NCBI GenBank assembly: GCA_052389915.1
Contig: JBQTHL010000013.1
Span: 62,001 to 126,000, forward strand
From: Panacagrimonas sp052389915
GTDB taxonomy: Bacteria > Pseudomonadota > Gammaproteobacteria > Nevskiales > Nevskiaceae
Direction: 5' to 3'
DNA length: 64,000 nt
The translations under genes were made by a program, and so were the position numbers. Positions within the stretch are counted from its first letter, which is position 1; every line of letters begins with the position of its first letter. The notes beneath the pieces are model-generated. The model had not been told where the DNA came from. It searched no databases and saw only the letters and a program-made list of their open reading frames with translations. Positions 44,069-53,216 of this stretch are shown piece after piece.

Positions 44069-45619
44069 TCACTTCAATAGACGGTAATCGCTCAAGCGGA
44101 ACCACCTGCGGGAAAGGATGAACCCGGTCGCCGGTTCCGGGGACAGGCTCGTGACCTCTTCGGTCATGTTCTTCCTGTAGAAGGCGGTGCAGGCGGCGTT
44201 CTGCCAGACCGTCTTCTGCATCTTGCTTCTCATCCCGGCGACGTACGCATCCTGCAGCTCGCGCCTGGCATCGATGGCCTTGATGCCCCCGTCCTGCTTG
44301 ACGGCGCAAATCGCCTGAACGATGTAATCGGTCGCCGCCTCCATGTAGGAAATCTGCGAACTGTGTCCGGTGCCGGTGTTCGGTCCGTTCACCTTGAAAT
44401 AGTTGGGGTAACCGGAAACGGCAATGCCCTTGTAGGAGACCGCCTCCTGTTCCCATTCGCTGTTGAGGTTGCGGCCGCCCAGCCCGAACACCTGGAACGT
44501 GAGCGCCTTCTGCATGTTCGAGTACGCGAAATATCCGGTGGCGTAGACGATGACGTCGAGGGGGATGTCCTTGCCATCCCGGGTCCTGATGCCCTGGGGC
44601 GTGATGCATTCAATCCCGCTGATGTCCGTCTCGACATTGGCAAGCGACAGCGCGGGGAGATAGGCATTGGTCGGTATGACCCGCCGGCAACCCAGCTCGT
44701 AGTCCGGCAGCATGTGCTGGCGCAACTTGTCGTCCTTGATGTACTTGTCCAGGTGCGCTTTCAACCTTCTCCGGTAATGGCCCTTCATGAGCCGACTGAT
44801 CCCCGACAGTCCCGGGTAGCGGCGGAAGGCGATAAACCGGACATCGTAGAAAGCAAAGACAAGCGTACGGATGATGTGCCGTATGCCCGGCAGGGTTCGA
44901 ATGAAACGTTCCACCGCACCGTAATGCCGGTCTGCGCGAGGGAGTATCCACTGCGCCTTGCCCATGAACAGCGCAAGCCGGGACACCTTCCCGGCAATGG
45001 CCGGAACGATCTGCGCCGCCGAACATCCCGAGCCGATCACGCCGACACGCTTGCCTTCGTAGGCAACCGAGTGATCCCAGTGTCCGGAGTGGAACATCGG
45101 GCCCTTGAAGGTTTCGGCACCCTTGATCGCAGGAGTGTGCGGGTTCGCCAGCACCCCGCTGGCGTCGATCACGAAGCGGGCGCTGTATCGCTCGCCCGAC
45201 TCCGTCTCCACCTGCCACCGCGCGTCGCGCTCGTCGAAAGCGAGCCGCGTCACGGTCTGGTTCATACGTGCGTGCATCCGCAAGCCGAACCTGTCGATGA
45301 TGTGGTTCGTGTAGGCGAGCAATTCGCTTTGCGGGGCAAAGGATTTCCTGAATGGATAGGGTATGAACGAGATGCAGTAGAGGCTGGTTGGAATGTCCAC
45401 CTCTGCGCCGGGATATGAGTTGGCCTGCCAGGTTCCGCCCAGCTCAGAGCTTCGTTCCAGCAGGACAAAATCCTTGCAGTGGTTCTTCTGCAACCGGATG
45501 GCCGCCAACAGCCCCGAGAACCCGGTCCCGATGATCACGGTTTCAACCTGGCGGGGCTGCATCGGGCTTGCGGTGTTTGCCGATATCGCCGTTGTTGCGG
45601 ATTGCTCTGATTCGCTCAT
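44069..45619 (-). CDS. Flavin-containing (Baeyer-Villiger type) monooxygenase
   Basis: A 516-residue FAD/NADPH enzyme. The FAD motif is VIIGTGFSGLLAAIRL near residue 28, the Baeyer-Villiger fingerprint is FKGPMFHSGHWDH near 172-184, and the NADPH motif is VGVIGSGCSAAQIVPAIAG. VYATGYFAYSN marks the C-terminal FAD region. Such enzymes oxidise ketones to esters or hydroxylate heteroatoms. The substrate is unknown. It stands alone between the InlB-repeat gene and the cytochrome b gene. Confidence 0.92.
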   Translation of the reverse strand: MSESEQSATTAISANTASPMQPRQVETVIIGTGFSGLLAAIRLQKNHCKDFVLLERSSELGGTWQANSYPGAEVDIPTSLYCISFIPYPFRKSFAPQSELLAYTNHIIDRFGLRMHARMNQTVTRLAFDERDARWQVETESGERYSARFVIDASGVLANPHTPAIKGAETFKGPMFHSGHWDHSVAYEGKRVGVIGSGCSAAQIVPAIAGKVSRLALFMGKAQWILPRADRHYGAVERFIRTLPGIRHIIRTLVFAFYDVRFIAFRRYPGLSGISRLMKGHYRRRLKAHLDKYIKDDKLRQHMLPDYELGCRRVIPTNAYLPALSLANVETDISGIECITPQGIRTRDGKDIPLDVIVYATGYFAYSNMQKALTFQVFGLGGRNLNSEWEQEAVSYKGIAVSGYPNYFKVNGPNTGTGHSSQISYMEAATDYIVQAICAVKQDGGIKAIDARRELQDAYVAGMRSKMQKTVWQNAACTAFYRKNMTEEVTSLSPEPATGFILSRRWFRLSDYRLLK

Positions 45620-45710
45620 TGTCGGGTTCTCTCAACCAGCCGGTTGCCAATGTTCGTTTCGGGACTGCGCGACGGCGTCCTTGCCGGTGCAGCACAGGTA
45701 GCGCGTCGGG

Positions 45711-46481
45711 TCACTCGGTAGGACCCTTTTCAGGGTTGCTACCGGCGGCTTGATTAGCCGCGTCGGCGGGCGACCCCGCCACGACCTTGCGGCCCGTGAA
45801 CATCGCGGAAACGAGCGTGCCGCCTTCGCGCAGTTCGGTCACAACGACCGCCACGATGTGCAGGACGATCATCCCGCCTAAGGCGAAGAATCCGTACAGG
45901 TGCAAGGTCGCTACCGGCTCGCGCATCGCGCGCATGTCCGCGTAGGAACTCTTGTCGTAGAGCTCCGGCGAGTACGGCACCAGCGTCGCCGGATCGACCC
46001 CGGGCGCGGCGATCCACTGCGCGATCCAGTGTCCGAACGGCGGAAAGTAGATGTCGGTCCCCGCCAGCACCAGGCCGGTGAGTGCCTGCGCAGTGATCAG
46101 CAGTAGCAGCACTGCGACGGCGATACGTCCCAGCGGGTTGTGTCCGAGGTAGTGCTGCGGACGCCCTGCCGCGAACGCCGCCGTGTAACTGCGAACGCGC
46201 GCGATATAGCCCCTCCCGCCCGGAAGAATCTGGCGCCAGCGCGAGTAGTGACTGCCAACGAATGCCCACACGATGCGCAGGCCAATGGCGAGCGCAAAGA
46301 CGTAACCCACCCAGACATGCAGCGTCTTCAGCAGGACCTTGCCCTCGTTCGGAATCTTGAACGCGCCTGCGTTGAGAATCACCAGGCCCAGCGCCGCCAG
46401 CACGATCACGCACAGCACGGTGATCCAGTGGAACCACCGCGTTTGCGCATCCCACACCTTGTACGACTTGAGTTCGGTCAT
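45711..46481 (-). CDS. Cytochrome b561-type membrane protein
   Basis: A 256-residue diheme b-type cytochrome with four to five helices. Heme-ligand candidates are His18 (RWFHWITV), His55 (LKTLHVWVGY), His194 (ATLHLYGF) and His208 (MIVLHIVAV). It belongs to the Ni/Fe-hydrogenase b-subunit-like family that passes electrons between quinones and periplasmic cytochromes. It lies 36 bp after the P-type ATPase gene, and a broken cytochrome c gene is further upstream on the same strand. The set looks like a small electron-transfer locus. Confidence 0.88.
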   Translation of the reverse strand: MTELKSYKVWDAQTRWFHWITVLCVIVLAALGLVILNAGAFKIPNEGKVLLKTLHVWVGYVFALAIGLRIVWAFVGSHYSRWRQILPGGRGYIARVRSYTAAFAAGRPQHYLGHNPLGRIAVAVLLLLITAQALTGLVLAGTDIYFPPFGHWIAQWIAAPGVDPATLVPYSPELYDKSSYADMRAMREPVATLHLYGFFALGGMIVLHIVAVVVTELREGGTLVSAMFTGRKVVAGSPADAANQAAGSNPEKGPTE

Positions 46482-46517
46482 CGAAGGGCCTCGTTAAAAA
46501 TCCAGTCGCAGTCTCTA

Positions 46518-48437
46518 TCACAGGTCATGAATCACCTTGGGTGGAAACGCGGCGCGCAGGGCGTTGAGCACGGCCAGCACGTCGATGACTTCCTGCGCGA
46601 TGGCGCCGTTGACGGGACTCAAATGCCCGGTGACGGCGAAGCCCATGCCGATCACGCTCAGCGCCATTCCACCCACCGCACTTTGCAGCGCGATCACGCG
46701 CATGCGGTGACTGATGTGCATGAACTCATCGACCTTCTTCAGCGAGTTGTCCATCACCACCACACCGGCAGCTTCTGCGGTCACATCGCTGTTCTGGCCG
46801 ATGGCCATGCCGACGGTCGCGGCCATCATCGCCGGGGCGTCGTTGATGCCGTCGCCGACGTACAGCGTTTTCGCCTTGAGCGTTTCCGCACGCACGATGG
46901 CCAGCTTTTCTTCGGGCGTTTTCTGCGCGTGTACTTCGGTGATACCGACCAGCCCGGCCAGGTAGCGCACCTCGGATTCGCGATCACCCGAGATGATCAT
47001 CAGCCGGGTGAACTGGTGCTTCGGTCCCAGGTGACTGACGAAGGAATGACTCTCCACGCGCGGCGCATCGCGGAAGCGCAGCATCGCGGCGTAGCGCTGG
47101 TCGATCACCACCACGCATTCGAGCCCGCCCGCTATCTCCGGAATCTGTTCGGCGCCGGTCACGCTCTGCGCCATCAGCTTGCCGCGACTGGTGACCTGCA
47201 CCTCGCGACCCGACACGAGGCCGCGCAGGCCCTGTCCCGGTGGCTCGCTCACCGCGGTGGCCTCGGCCAGCGAGAGTCCGTCTTCCTTCGCCGCCGCAAG
47301 AATGGCTCGCGCGAGCGGATGCTTGGAATAGCGTTCCAAGCCGGCCACCAAGCCCAGCACCTCAGTACGCTCGAATCCGGGCGCAAGCAGAATCTCGGTA
47401 AGCGTCGGCGCGCCGTAGGTCAGCGTTCCGGTCTTGTCGAAGATCGCGGTGCGGCACTCGGCGATCTGCTCCAGCACCACCGGGCTCTTGACGATGATCG
47501 CGCGCCGCGCGCACAGCGAGATCGAGCCGATGATGGCAATCGGGATCGCGATTAGCAGCGGACAGGGCGTGGCGATGACCAGCACCGCGAGAAAGCGGAT
47601 CGGCTCGCCGCTGATCGCCCAGGCCAGCACCGCGATCAGCAGCGCCACCGGCGTGTAGATCGCACCCAGGCGATCCCCCAGACGGCGCAAGCTGGGTCGC
47701 GTGGATTCGGAGTCGCGCATGACGCCCATGATTCGCGCGTATCGCGAGTCCGCGGCGCGGCGCGTGGTGCGCAGGGTCAGCACCGACTCGCCGTTGATGG
47801 CGCCCGAGATCACGGTGGAACCCGCAGTCTTTGTGATCTGGAACGGTTCGCCGGTCAGGTAGGACTCGTCCATCGTGCCGTGACCTTCGAGCACCACGCC
47901 ATCGGCCGGGCAGATCTCGTGAGGGTGCAGCACCAGCGTGTCGCCGACCGCAATTTCGTCGAGCGCCACATCGACGACCACGCCCTCGCACCTGCGGTGC
48001 GCAATCGAGGGCATGCGCTGGGCAAGCGCCGCCAGCACCGAGGACGCACTGCGCACGGCAAAACTCTCCAGGGCTACACCGCCCGCGAGCATCAGCACGA
48101 TGATCGAGCCGGCCAGATATTCGCCGAGCAGCATCGACGTCACGATGGACAGACCGCCCAACACATCCGCACCGAACTCGCGCTTCAGCAGCCTTCGGAC
48201 AATGCCGACTAGCAGCGGCAGTCCGCCAAGCACGAGCGTCGCGAGAAGCGGAAGCTGATGGACCCGCGCCTCCGCGTGCAGGCCGAAGCGCAGCAGCAGG
48301 TGAAGTGCGATGGCGGTGATCGATAGCAGCGCGATGACGCTGATCCGCCGCTCCCACAGCGCGGACGGTAAATACCAGCGCCGCACACGACACGGAGCGA
48401 CCGCAAGGGATGGGGACGCAGTCATTTCGTCTGGCAC
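46518..48437 (-). CDS. Heavy-metal-translocating P-type ATPase
   Basis: A 639-residue P1B-type ATPase. The actuator motif is LTGEP, the transmembrane metal site is TPCPL (IATPCPLLIAIP), the phosphorylated Asp lies in FDKTGTLT, the HP motif is YSKHPLARA and the hinge is VGDGINDAPAM. There is no N-terminal metal-binding (HMA) domain. The TPCP variant differs from the CPC of Cu/Zn pumps and resembles the P1B-5 subgroup, so the metal is uncertain. It sits between a cytochrome c pseudogene and a cytochrome b gene on the same strand. Confidence 0.93.
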   Translation of the reverse strand: MPDEMTASPSLAVAPCRVRRWYLPSALWERRISVIALLSITAIALHLLLRFGLHAEARVHQLPLLATLVLGGLPLLVGIVRRLLKREFGADVLGGLSIVTSMLLGEYLAGSIIVLMLAGGVALESFAVRSASSVLAALAQRMPSIAHRRCEGVVVDVALDEIAVGDTLVLHPHEICPADGVVLEGHGTMDESYLTGEPFQITKTAGSTVISGAINGESVLTLRTTRRAADSRYARIMGVMRDSESTRPSLRRLGDRLGAIYTPVALLIAVLAWAISGEPIRFLAVLVIATPCPLLIAIPIAIIGSISLCARRAIIVKSPVVLEQIAECRTAIFDKTGTLTYGAPTLTEILLAPGFERTEVLGLVAGLERYSKHPLARAILAAAKEDGLSLAEATAVSEPPGQGLRGLVSGREVQVTSRGKLMAQSVTGAEQIPEIAGGLECVVVIDQRYAAMLRFRDAPRVESHSFVSHLGPKHQFTRLMIISGDRESEVRYLAGLVGITEVHAQKTPEEKLAIVRAETLKAKTLYVGDGINDAPAMMAATVGMAIGQNSDVTAEAAGVVVMDNSLKKVDEFMHISHRMRVIALQSAVGGMALSVIGMGFAVTGHLSPVNGAIAQEVIDVLAVLNALRAAFPPKVIHDL

Positions 48438-48599
48438 CGCAAATCAGGCCTTCGCCGTCGGCTCATGCTCAGCCGGTGGCCTGCGCCGCCGCCATGATCC
48501 AGATCACTTCGGTCTGCACCTCGCCCGCCATCACCACTGGATGCGGGAGACTGAACATCAGCACCGGCCTCGATCCGGGTGCTGGGTCGGCCGAACGAT

Positions 48600-49067
48600 T
48601 CACTGAGATGTCGCCGCGCTGATTCCTTGAGTCAACGCTGCGGTGGACTTGCCTTGGCAGCCCGGCGTCGAGCACGGCATCTTGTAATAGATTGCGTTGA
48701 GGTAGGCCGCGACGTCGCCGATTTCCGACGGACTCCACTGCTGCCCGGTGTTGTCCTGTCAGCGTTGGACCTGCGCCAGCACGTCGCTCCAAGAACCCAC
48801 GATGGAATTGTCGCGCCAGTGCGCCTGCGTCGTATGACAGCTGACGCATTGGGCTTCGTACAGCAACTGGCCACGCTGAGGGTCCAGCACCGCAAGCGCT
48901 GGCTGAGGATCAATGGGGCTTGCTGGCGCGAGACCGCCTCCACCGAGACAACCCGCCAGGGACGACGCGAGGATGACCGCGGCAAGAATTGGCCGTGATC
49001 CCCAGCCGGATGCTGTATCCGAGGGCTTGCCCCGGGGAGTACTTGAGGGCCCTCCTGTAGTGAACAT
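48600..49067 (-). pseudogene. c-type cytochrome interrupted by an in-frame stop
   Basis: The minus strand encodes a 156-codon frame from ATG 49067. A lipoprotein-like signal (LAAVILASSLAGC) is followed by the heme motif AQCVSCHTTQAHWRD and, near the end, VAAYLNAIYYKMPC with a possible axial Met. At 48761-48759 the codon is TGA, between VLAQVQR and QDNTGQQWSP. Homologs have Trp here (..R-W-Q..), and TGG to TGA is a single base change. Sequence after the stop stays in frame and family-like, so the mutation is recent or read through. The truncated product keeps the heme motif. Confidence 0.8.
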
Positions 49068-49276
49068 GGAATTGATCAACCGTGGGTTGTGAGCCCGGAA
49101 CGCTAGGCCCGCATCGTGAACCGCTCTGTGCGGCAGCGCACCTAGGTTGAATTCTCGCAAGCAGGCGCGATGACTGCGGACGAGCTTGCCGTCGCATGAA
49201 CGCCTGTTAACGCTGCGAACATGTAGCCGACAGGTGCGACCGCACACACTGCGCCACCGCAGTCCCCTGGTCCGAG

Positions 49277-49858
49277 GTGTTCGTGGAAGCGTTTCTGGTT
49301 TCAACCGGTCTGGTCGCCCTGGCCGAGATCGGCGACAAGACCCAGTTGCTCGCCTTCATCCTTGCCGCACGCTTTCGCCAGCCGGGCGCGATCATTCTCG
49401 GCATCCTGGTCGCGACGGTGCTCAACCACGCCGGTGCCGGCGCGCTCGGCGCCTGGATCACCACGTTCTTCTCACGCGAGACCCTGGCCTGGGGCCTGGG
49501 CCTGTCCTTCCTCGCGATGGCGGTGTGGACGCTGATTCCGGATAAGTTCGACGAGTCCGAGGCGCCGGTCACGCGGCGAGGCGCGTTCATCGCCACGGTC
49601 GTCGCGTTCTTTCTGGCCGAGATGGGCGACAAGACCCAGGTCGCCACCATCGCGCTGGCCGCGCAGTACGCGAATTTCTGCGCGGTGGTGGCCGGCACCA
49701 CCCTGGGCATGATGATCGCGAACGTGCCCGCAGTGCTGCTCGGTGAAAAGCTGGTCCAGCGCCTGCCAGTGAAGCTGGTGCACCGGATCGCGGCGGCGAT
49801 CTTCGGGTTACTGGGCATCACCGTGCTGCTGGGTGCGGCGGGGCTGTTTTCCAGATGA
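49277..49858 (+). CDS. TMEM165/GDT1 family (UPF0016) cation exporter
   Basis: A 193-residue protein with six membrane helices and two copies of the family motif, AEIGDKTQ (Glu17) and AEMGDKTQ (Glu115), the signature of Mn2+/Ca2+ exchangers such as MneA. The start is a GTG at 49277, giving MFVEAFLV. No yybP-ykoY riboswitch, which often controls this family, is recognisable upstream. It is divergent from the cytochrome c pseudogene and near a metal-pumping ATPase. Confidence 0.93.
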   Translation: MFVEAFLVSTGLVALAEIGDKTQLLAFILAARFRQPGAIILGILVATVLNHAGAGALGAWITTFFSRETLAWGLGLSFLAMAVWTLIPDKFDESEAPVTRRGAFIATVVAFFLAEMGDKTQVATIALAAQYANFCAVVAGTTLGMMIANVPAVLLGEKLVQRLPVKLVHRIAAAIFGLLGITVLLGAAGLFSR

Positions 49859-50350
49859 TGCAGGTCAGCGGATATCAGCGCAGGGTGTATCGCGGCGTCA
49901 GCAATCTCCGCCTAAGTAGGTAAACGGCGCGCTTCCCGCGGCGCTGGAAGCCGTTGAATGAAGGCGACGAAGAAGATGGCCAAACTTCCGCTCGCGGTGG
50001 GCTCTGGTGCTCCACACGAGAGGCTTCGACATGACCACTGTTTCCATACCCACATTGCTGGCCTGCATCTGAGCCACGGTGTGGATGAACAAGCCCCGCA
50101 CCGTATCGCGCGTGCCCGAACCGCCCCGCGCTGCCCCTGCGTACCGGCAAACGCTGCAATTCTTGCCAACAGTTCTTGCGCACTTTCCCGTTTCGACTGC
50201 GCCCGCAAACTCATCATCACAGGGGGGAGAGAAAGTAAGTTCATATAAATCATAAACATAAACATTCTGGACCCCGCGCCAATGGCTGGCATCGCAGTTG
50301 CCCCTTCGAATCAGGGATCGCATTTCGCGACCTGCCTGAATGGAGTGCAC
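49859..50350. other. Gap and leader upstream of the hemolysin/AMP-ligase operon
   Basis: A 492-bp stretch without a recognised gene. It ends in an A/T-rich segment at about 50238-50265 (TCATATAAATCATAAACATA), unusual in this GC-rich region and the likely promoter of the downstream operon. TATAAAT could be the -10 element. I see no good -35 element. Confidence 0.35.
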
Positions 50351-51061
50351 ATGTTTTTCGCCGACTGTTCGCCAGCCCCGGTTTCGGGATCTGAGCCCTG
50401 CGAATCGCCAGTACCAGGGACGCGAAGTTCCGTGGCTTTCCTCGCCCGGCAAGGCATCGTCGAGGCCGAAGGGCCGGATCGTCCCGCGCTCGAACAATTC
50501 ATTGCCGATCGCTACCGGCAGGTCCACGGCGCGCACCTCCAGCATTTCATGCCGCGCCTGTTCGGGTTCTATGAGCACGACGAGCTGATCGCTGCGTTCG
50601 GGCTGCGATCGGCGGGCCAGGGCGCGCTTTTTCTCGAACGTTATCTCGATGAGTCGGTCGAGGCCTGCGTGCATCGCCACTCGGGTCAACTCACTCAGCG
50701 TGCGCGAATCGCCGAGGTCGGCAATCTCGCGGGTTCCACGCCGGGTGCGCTGCGCAGCCTGATTCCTTCGCTGACCCACCTGCTGTGCGCGGAAGGTTTT
50801 GCATGGCTGAGCTTCACCGGCTCGGCGCGCCTGTGTAACGGCTTCACCCGCCTGGGTCTGCCCTTGTCGGTGGTCGCGCCCGCCACACCGGATCGCCTGC
50901 CGGAGAACGAGCGCCGCGCCTGGGGGCATTACTACGAACACGCGCCCTCGGTGATGCTCGGCGATGTCGAACGCGGCGCGCGCAGCCTGCGCGAGAGCGA
51001 AGCCGATCCGCGAGCTTTGCAGAAGCGTCTGGCGCCGGTCGCCCGCATCGGAGCGCCGTGA
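50351..51061 (+). CDS. Thermostable-hemolysin family protein
   Basis: A 236-residue protein related to the Vibrio thermostable (delta) hemolysin family. Signatures: QHFMPRLFGFYEHDELIAAF, LFLERYLDESVE, RIAEVGNLAGSTPGALRSL and FTGSARLCNGFTRLGL. Despite the name, many members sit in biosynthetic operons and I see no pore-forming feature or signal peptide. The ATG at 50351 is preferred because GGAG lies 5 bp upstream. An ATG at 50282 would add 23 residues. It overlaps the AMP-ligase start. Confidence 0.82.
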   Translation: MFFADCSPAPVSGSEPCESPVPGTRSSVAFLARQGIVEAEGPDRPALEQFIADRYRQVHGAHLQHFMPRLFGFYEHDELIAAFGLRSAGQGALFLERYLDESVEACVHRHSGQLTQRARIAEVGNLAGSTPGALRSLIPSLTHLLCAEGFAWLSFTGSARLCNGFTRLGLPLSVVAPATPDRLPENERRAWGHYYEHAPSVMLGDVERGARSLRESEADPRALQKRLAPVARIGAP

Positions 51062-52533
51062 TGAGCCAGGTTCTCGTCGCGCTGTCGCGCCATGCACGCG
51101 AGCAGCCGCATGCCATAGCCATCCAGAACCGGTCGGTGCGCTTGAGTTATGCGCAGGTGCACATGGTCGTACACCGTTTGGCCGACGAGCTGGCCGGCAC
51201 CGGCGCACGCACCCTCGGCCTGATCGCCGACAACGGCCCGGCCTGGGCGCTGGTGGACCTGGCTTGCATGGCAGCCGGCCTGCGGCTGGTGCCGCTGCCG
51301 CCGTTCTTTTCCGAGAGTCAACGCAGGCACGCGATGCGTGATGGCGGCGTCGATGCGCTGATGTACGAGGGTCGCGCTAGCGGCGACGCCGTGGCGCTGA
51401 GTTTTCCGGAAGGTCTGCCCGACATCTCGCTGAGGCTCATCGGTGATCCCGGTGTCGCCGTTCTCCCACCGGGCACGCAGAAAATCACCTACACCTCGGG
51501 CACGACTGGCGAGCCGCGCGGCGTTTGCCTGAGCGTCGGCAGTATGGAGAGAGTGGCGCAAGCACTAGCCGATGCCAGCGGCGCCACTCCGGGCGATGTC
51601 CACCTGAGCGCGCTGCCGTTGTCCACGCTGCTCGAAAACATTGGCGGCATCTACGCGCCCTTGCTTGCTGGTGCCGCGACCTGTCTGTTTAGTCTGGAAG
51701 ATGTGGGCGTCGGCGGCGCAACGCGTATCGACGCGGTGAAGATGCTGGCGGCGCTGCGCGAGACACGCGCGACCAGCGTCATCCTGGTGCCGCAGATGCT
51801 GCAAGCACTGATCGTGCAGATCGAACGCGGTGCGGTGCGACCCGATCGCCTGCGTTTCGTCGCCGTAGGCGGTGCGCCGGTTTCGCCGCTGCTGCTGGAT
51901 CGGGCGCGTGCGCTGGGCTTGCCGGTGTTCGAAGGCTACGGCCTCTCCGAGTGTGCGTCGGTGGTTGCGCTGAATACGCCCGCGGCTTCGCGAACGGGCT
52001 CCGTGGGCCGCCCGCTGCCTCATCTCAAGTTGGGCCTCGCGCCTGATGGCGAGGTGCTGGTACACGGCGAGAAATTTCTGGGCTATGTCGGCGACGTACC
52101 GACCACAGCCGACCAGCCGCTCGCGACCGGCGATCTAGGCTTTGTCGACGACGACGGCTTTCTGCACCTGACCGGCCGCAAGAAAAACATGTTCGTCACC
52201 GCCTTTGGCCGCAACGTCGCGCCGGAGTGGGTCGAGCGCGAGCTGTGTGAAGAACCGGTGATCGCTCAGGTCGCGGTATTCGGCGAAGCGCAGCCGTGGA
52301 ACGCAGCCGTGATCGTGGCGCGTGGTTCCGACACGGATGTCGATGCGGCATTGGAGCGCGTCAACGCGCGGCTGCCGGATTACGCGCGTGTGCGCTCATG
52401 GACTCCAGCCCGCGAGCCGTTCAGTCCGACCAACCAGCAACTCACACCCAACGGCCGCCTGCGTCGCGAAGCGATCTTCGCGGCCTATCGCCCATCCCTT
52501 CTTTCGCTTTACGAGGAGTCATTTGCGTCATGA
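51061..52533 (+). CDS. AMP-dependent acyl ligase with A10 Lys replaced by Arg
   Basis: A 490-residue ANL-superfamily protein. The P-loop-like motif is ITYTSGTTGEPRG, then VFEGYGLSECASVVALN and TGDLGFVDDDGFLHLTGRKKNM. Near the C-terminus the usual NGKLRR reads TPNGRLRRE, so the lysine that normally contacts the adenylate is Arg. It is expected to adenylate a fatty or other carboxylic acid, but the substitution may alter or limit this. ATGA overlaps tie it to the genes before and after. An in-frame GTG lies one codon upstream. Confidence 0.9.
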   Translation: MSQVLVALSRHAREQPHAIAIQNRSVRLSYAQVHMVVHRLADELAGTGARTLGLIADNGPAWALVDLACMAAGLRLVPLPPFFSESQRRHAMRDGGVDALMYEGRASGDAVALSFPEGLPDISLRLIGDPGVAVLPPGTQKITYTSGTTGEPRGVCLSVGSMERVAQALADASGATPGDVHLSALPLSTLLENIGGIYAPLLAGAATCLFSLEDVGVGGATRIDAVKMLAALRETRATSVILVPQMLQALIVQIERGAVRPDRLRFVAVGGAPVSPLLLDRARALGLPVFEGYGLSECASVVALNTPAASRTGSVGRPLPHLKLGLAPDGEVLVHGEKFLGYVGDVPTTADQPLATGDLGFVDDDGFLHLTGRKKNMFVTAFGRNVAPEWVERELCEEPVIAQVAVFGEAQPWNAAVIVARGSDTDVDAALERVNARLPDYARVRSWTPAREPFSPTNQQLTPNGRLRREAIFAAYRPSLLSLYEESFAS

Positions 52534-53216
52534 AGTTTCACGAGCAACTTGAATTGCAGACCGCCGAAGCCCGGCACCAACTGCTGTCGCTGCCACTGTT
52601 TGCCGATGCACTGGCCGGTCGCGTCACGGTGCCGCTGTACATCGGGTTTCTGACCCAGGCCTATCACCACGTCAAGCACACCGTGCCCTTGATGATGGCC
52701 TGCGGCGCGCGCCTGGGCTTCGACTACGAATGGCTACGCGCCAAACTCGTCAAGTACGTCGAAGAGGAGTACGGCCACCAGGAGTGGATACTCGACGACA
52801 TCGCCGCCTGCGGGGGCGATGCGGATGCCGTGCGCAGCGGTCGCCCGGCCCATCCGACGGAGGTGATGGTCGCCTACGCCTACGACACGGTGAACCGCGG
52901 CAACCCCGTCGGCTTCTTCGGCATGGTGCATGTGCTGGAAGGCACCAGCACCGCGCTGGCCACCAACGCCGCGACGCGTATCGCCTCAGCGCTCCGCCTG
53001 CCCGCAAAAGCGTTCAGCTATCTGAGCAGCCACGGCTCGCTGGACCTGGAGCACGTCGCGTTCTTCCGCACGCTCGTCGACCAGTTCGAGCGCGCCGAGG
53101 ATCGGTCCGCAGTCGTGCATGCCTCCCGCACTTTCAGCCGCCTTTACGGCGACATCTTTCGCCAGCTTCACCAGGAGTTTTCTACATGCACATCGAAAAT
53201 CGCCGTTGCCTGCTGA
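52530..53216 (+). CDS. Heme-oxygenase-like diiron oxidase (HDO/TenA-like)
   Basis: A 228-residue all-helical protein of the iron-containing redox enzyme/TenA-like group. Candidate metal ligands are His46 and His50 (AYHHVKH), Glu79 and Glu80 with His83 (EEEYGHQEW), Glu137 (VHVLEGTS), and His168, Asp172 and His175 (SSHGSLDLEHVAFF). This is the pattern of diiron oxidases such as UndA, CADD and BesC. It could oxidise, desaturate or cleave a fatty-acyl or amino-acid substrate activated by the upstream ligase. ATG 52530 overlaps the ligase stop, with GAGGAG upstream. Thiaminase activity is unlikely in this context. Confidence 0.82.
   Translation: MKFHEQLELQTAEARHQLLSLPLFADALAGRVTVPLYIGFLTQAYHHVKHTVPLMMACGARLGFDYEWLRAKLVKYVEEEYGHQEWILDDIAACGGDADAVRSGRPAHPTEVMVAYAYDTVNRGNPVGFFGMVHVLEGTSTALATNAATRIASALRLPAKAFSYLSSHGSLDLEHVAFFRTLVDQFERAEDRSAVVHASRTFSRLYGDIFRQLHQEFSTCTSKIAVAC

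Noticed and set aside
45105..45701. Plus-strand frames opposite the flavin monooxygenase.
   Set aside because: They are shadows of the monooxygenase, which carries all the expected FAD and NADPH motifs.
48469..48558. A possible 29-residue small protein on the minus strand between the cytochrome c pseudogene and the ATPase.
   Set aside because: The GAGG upstream is too distant for a confident ribosome-binding site. There is no homology signal and a random frame of this size is expected.
49080..49276. A yybP-ykoY (manganese) riboswitch before the GDT1-type exporter.
   Set aside because: I looked for the conserved aptamer blocks and could not find them.
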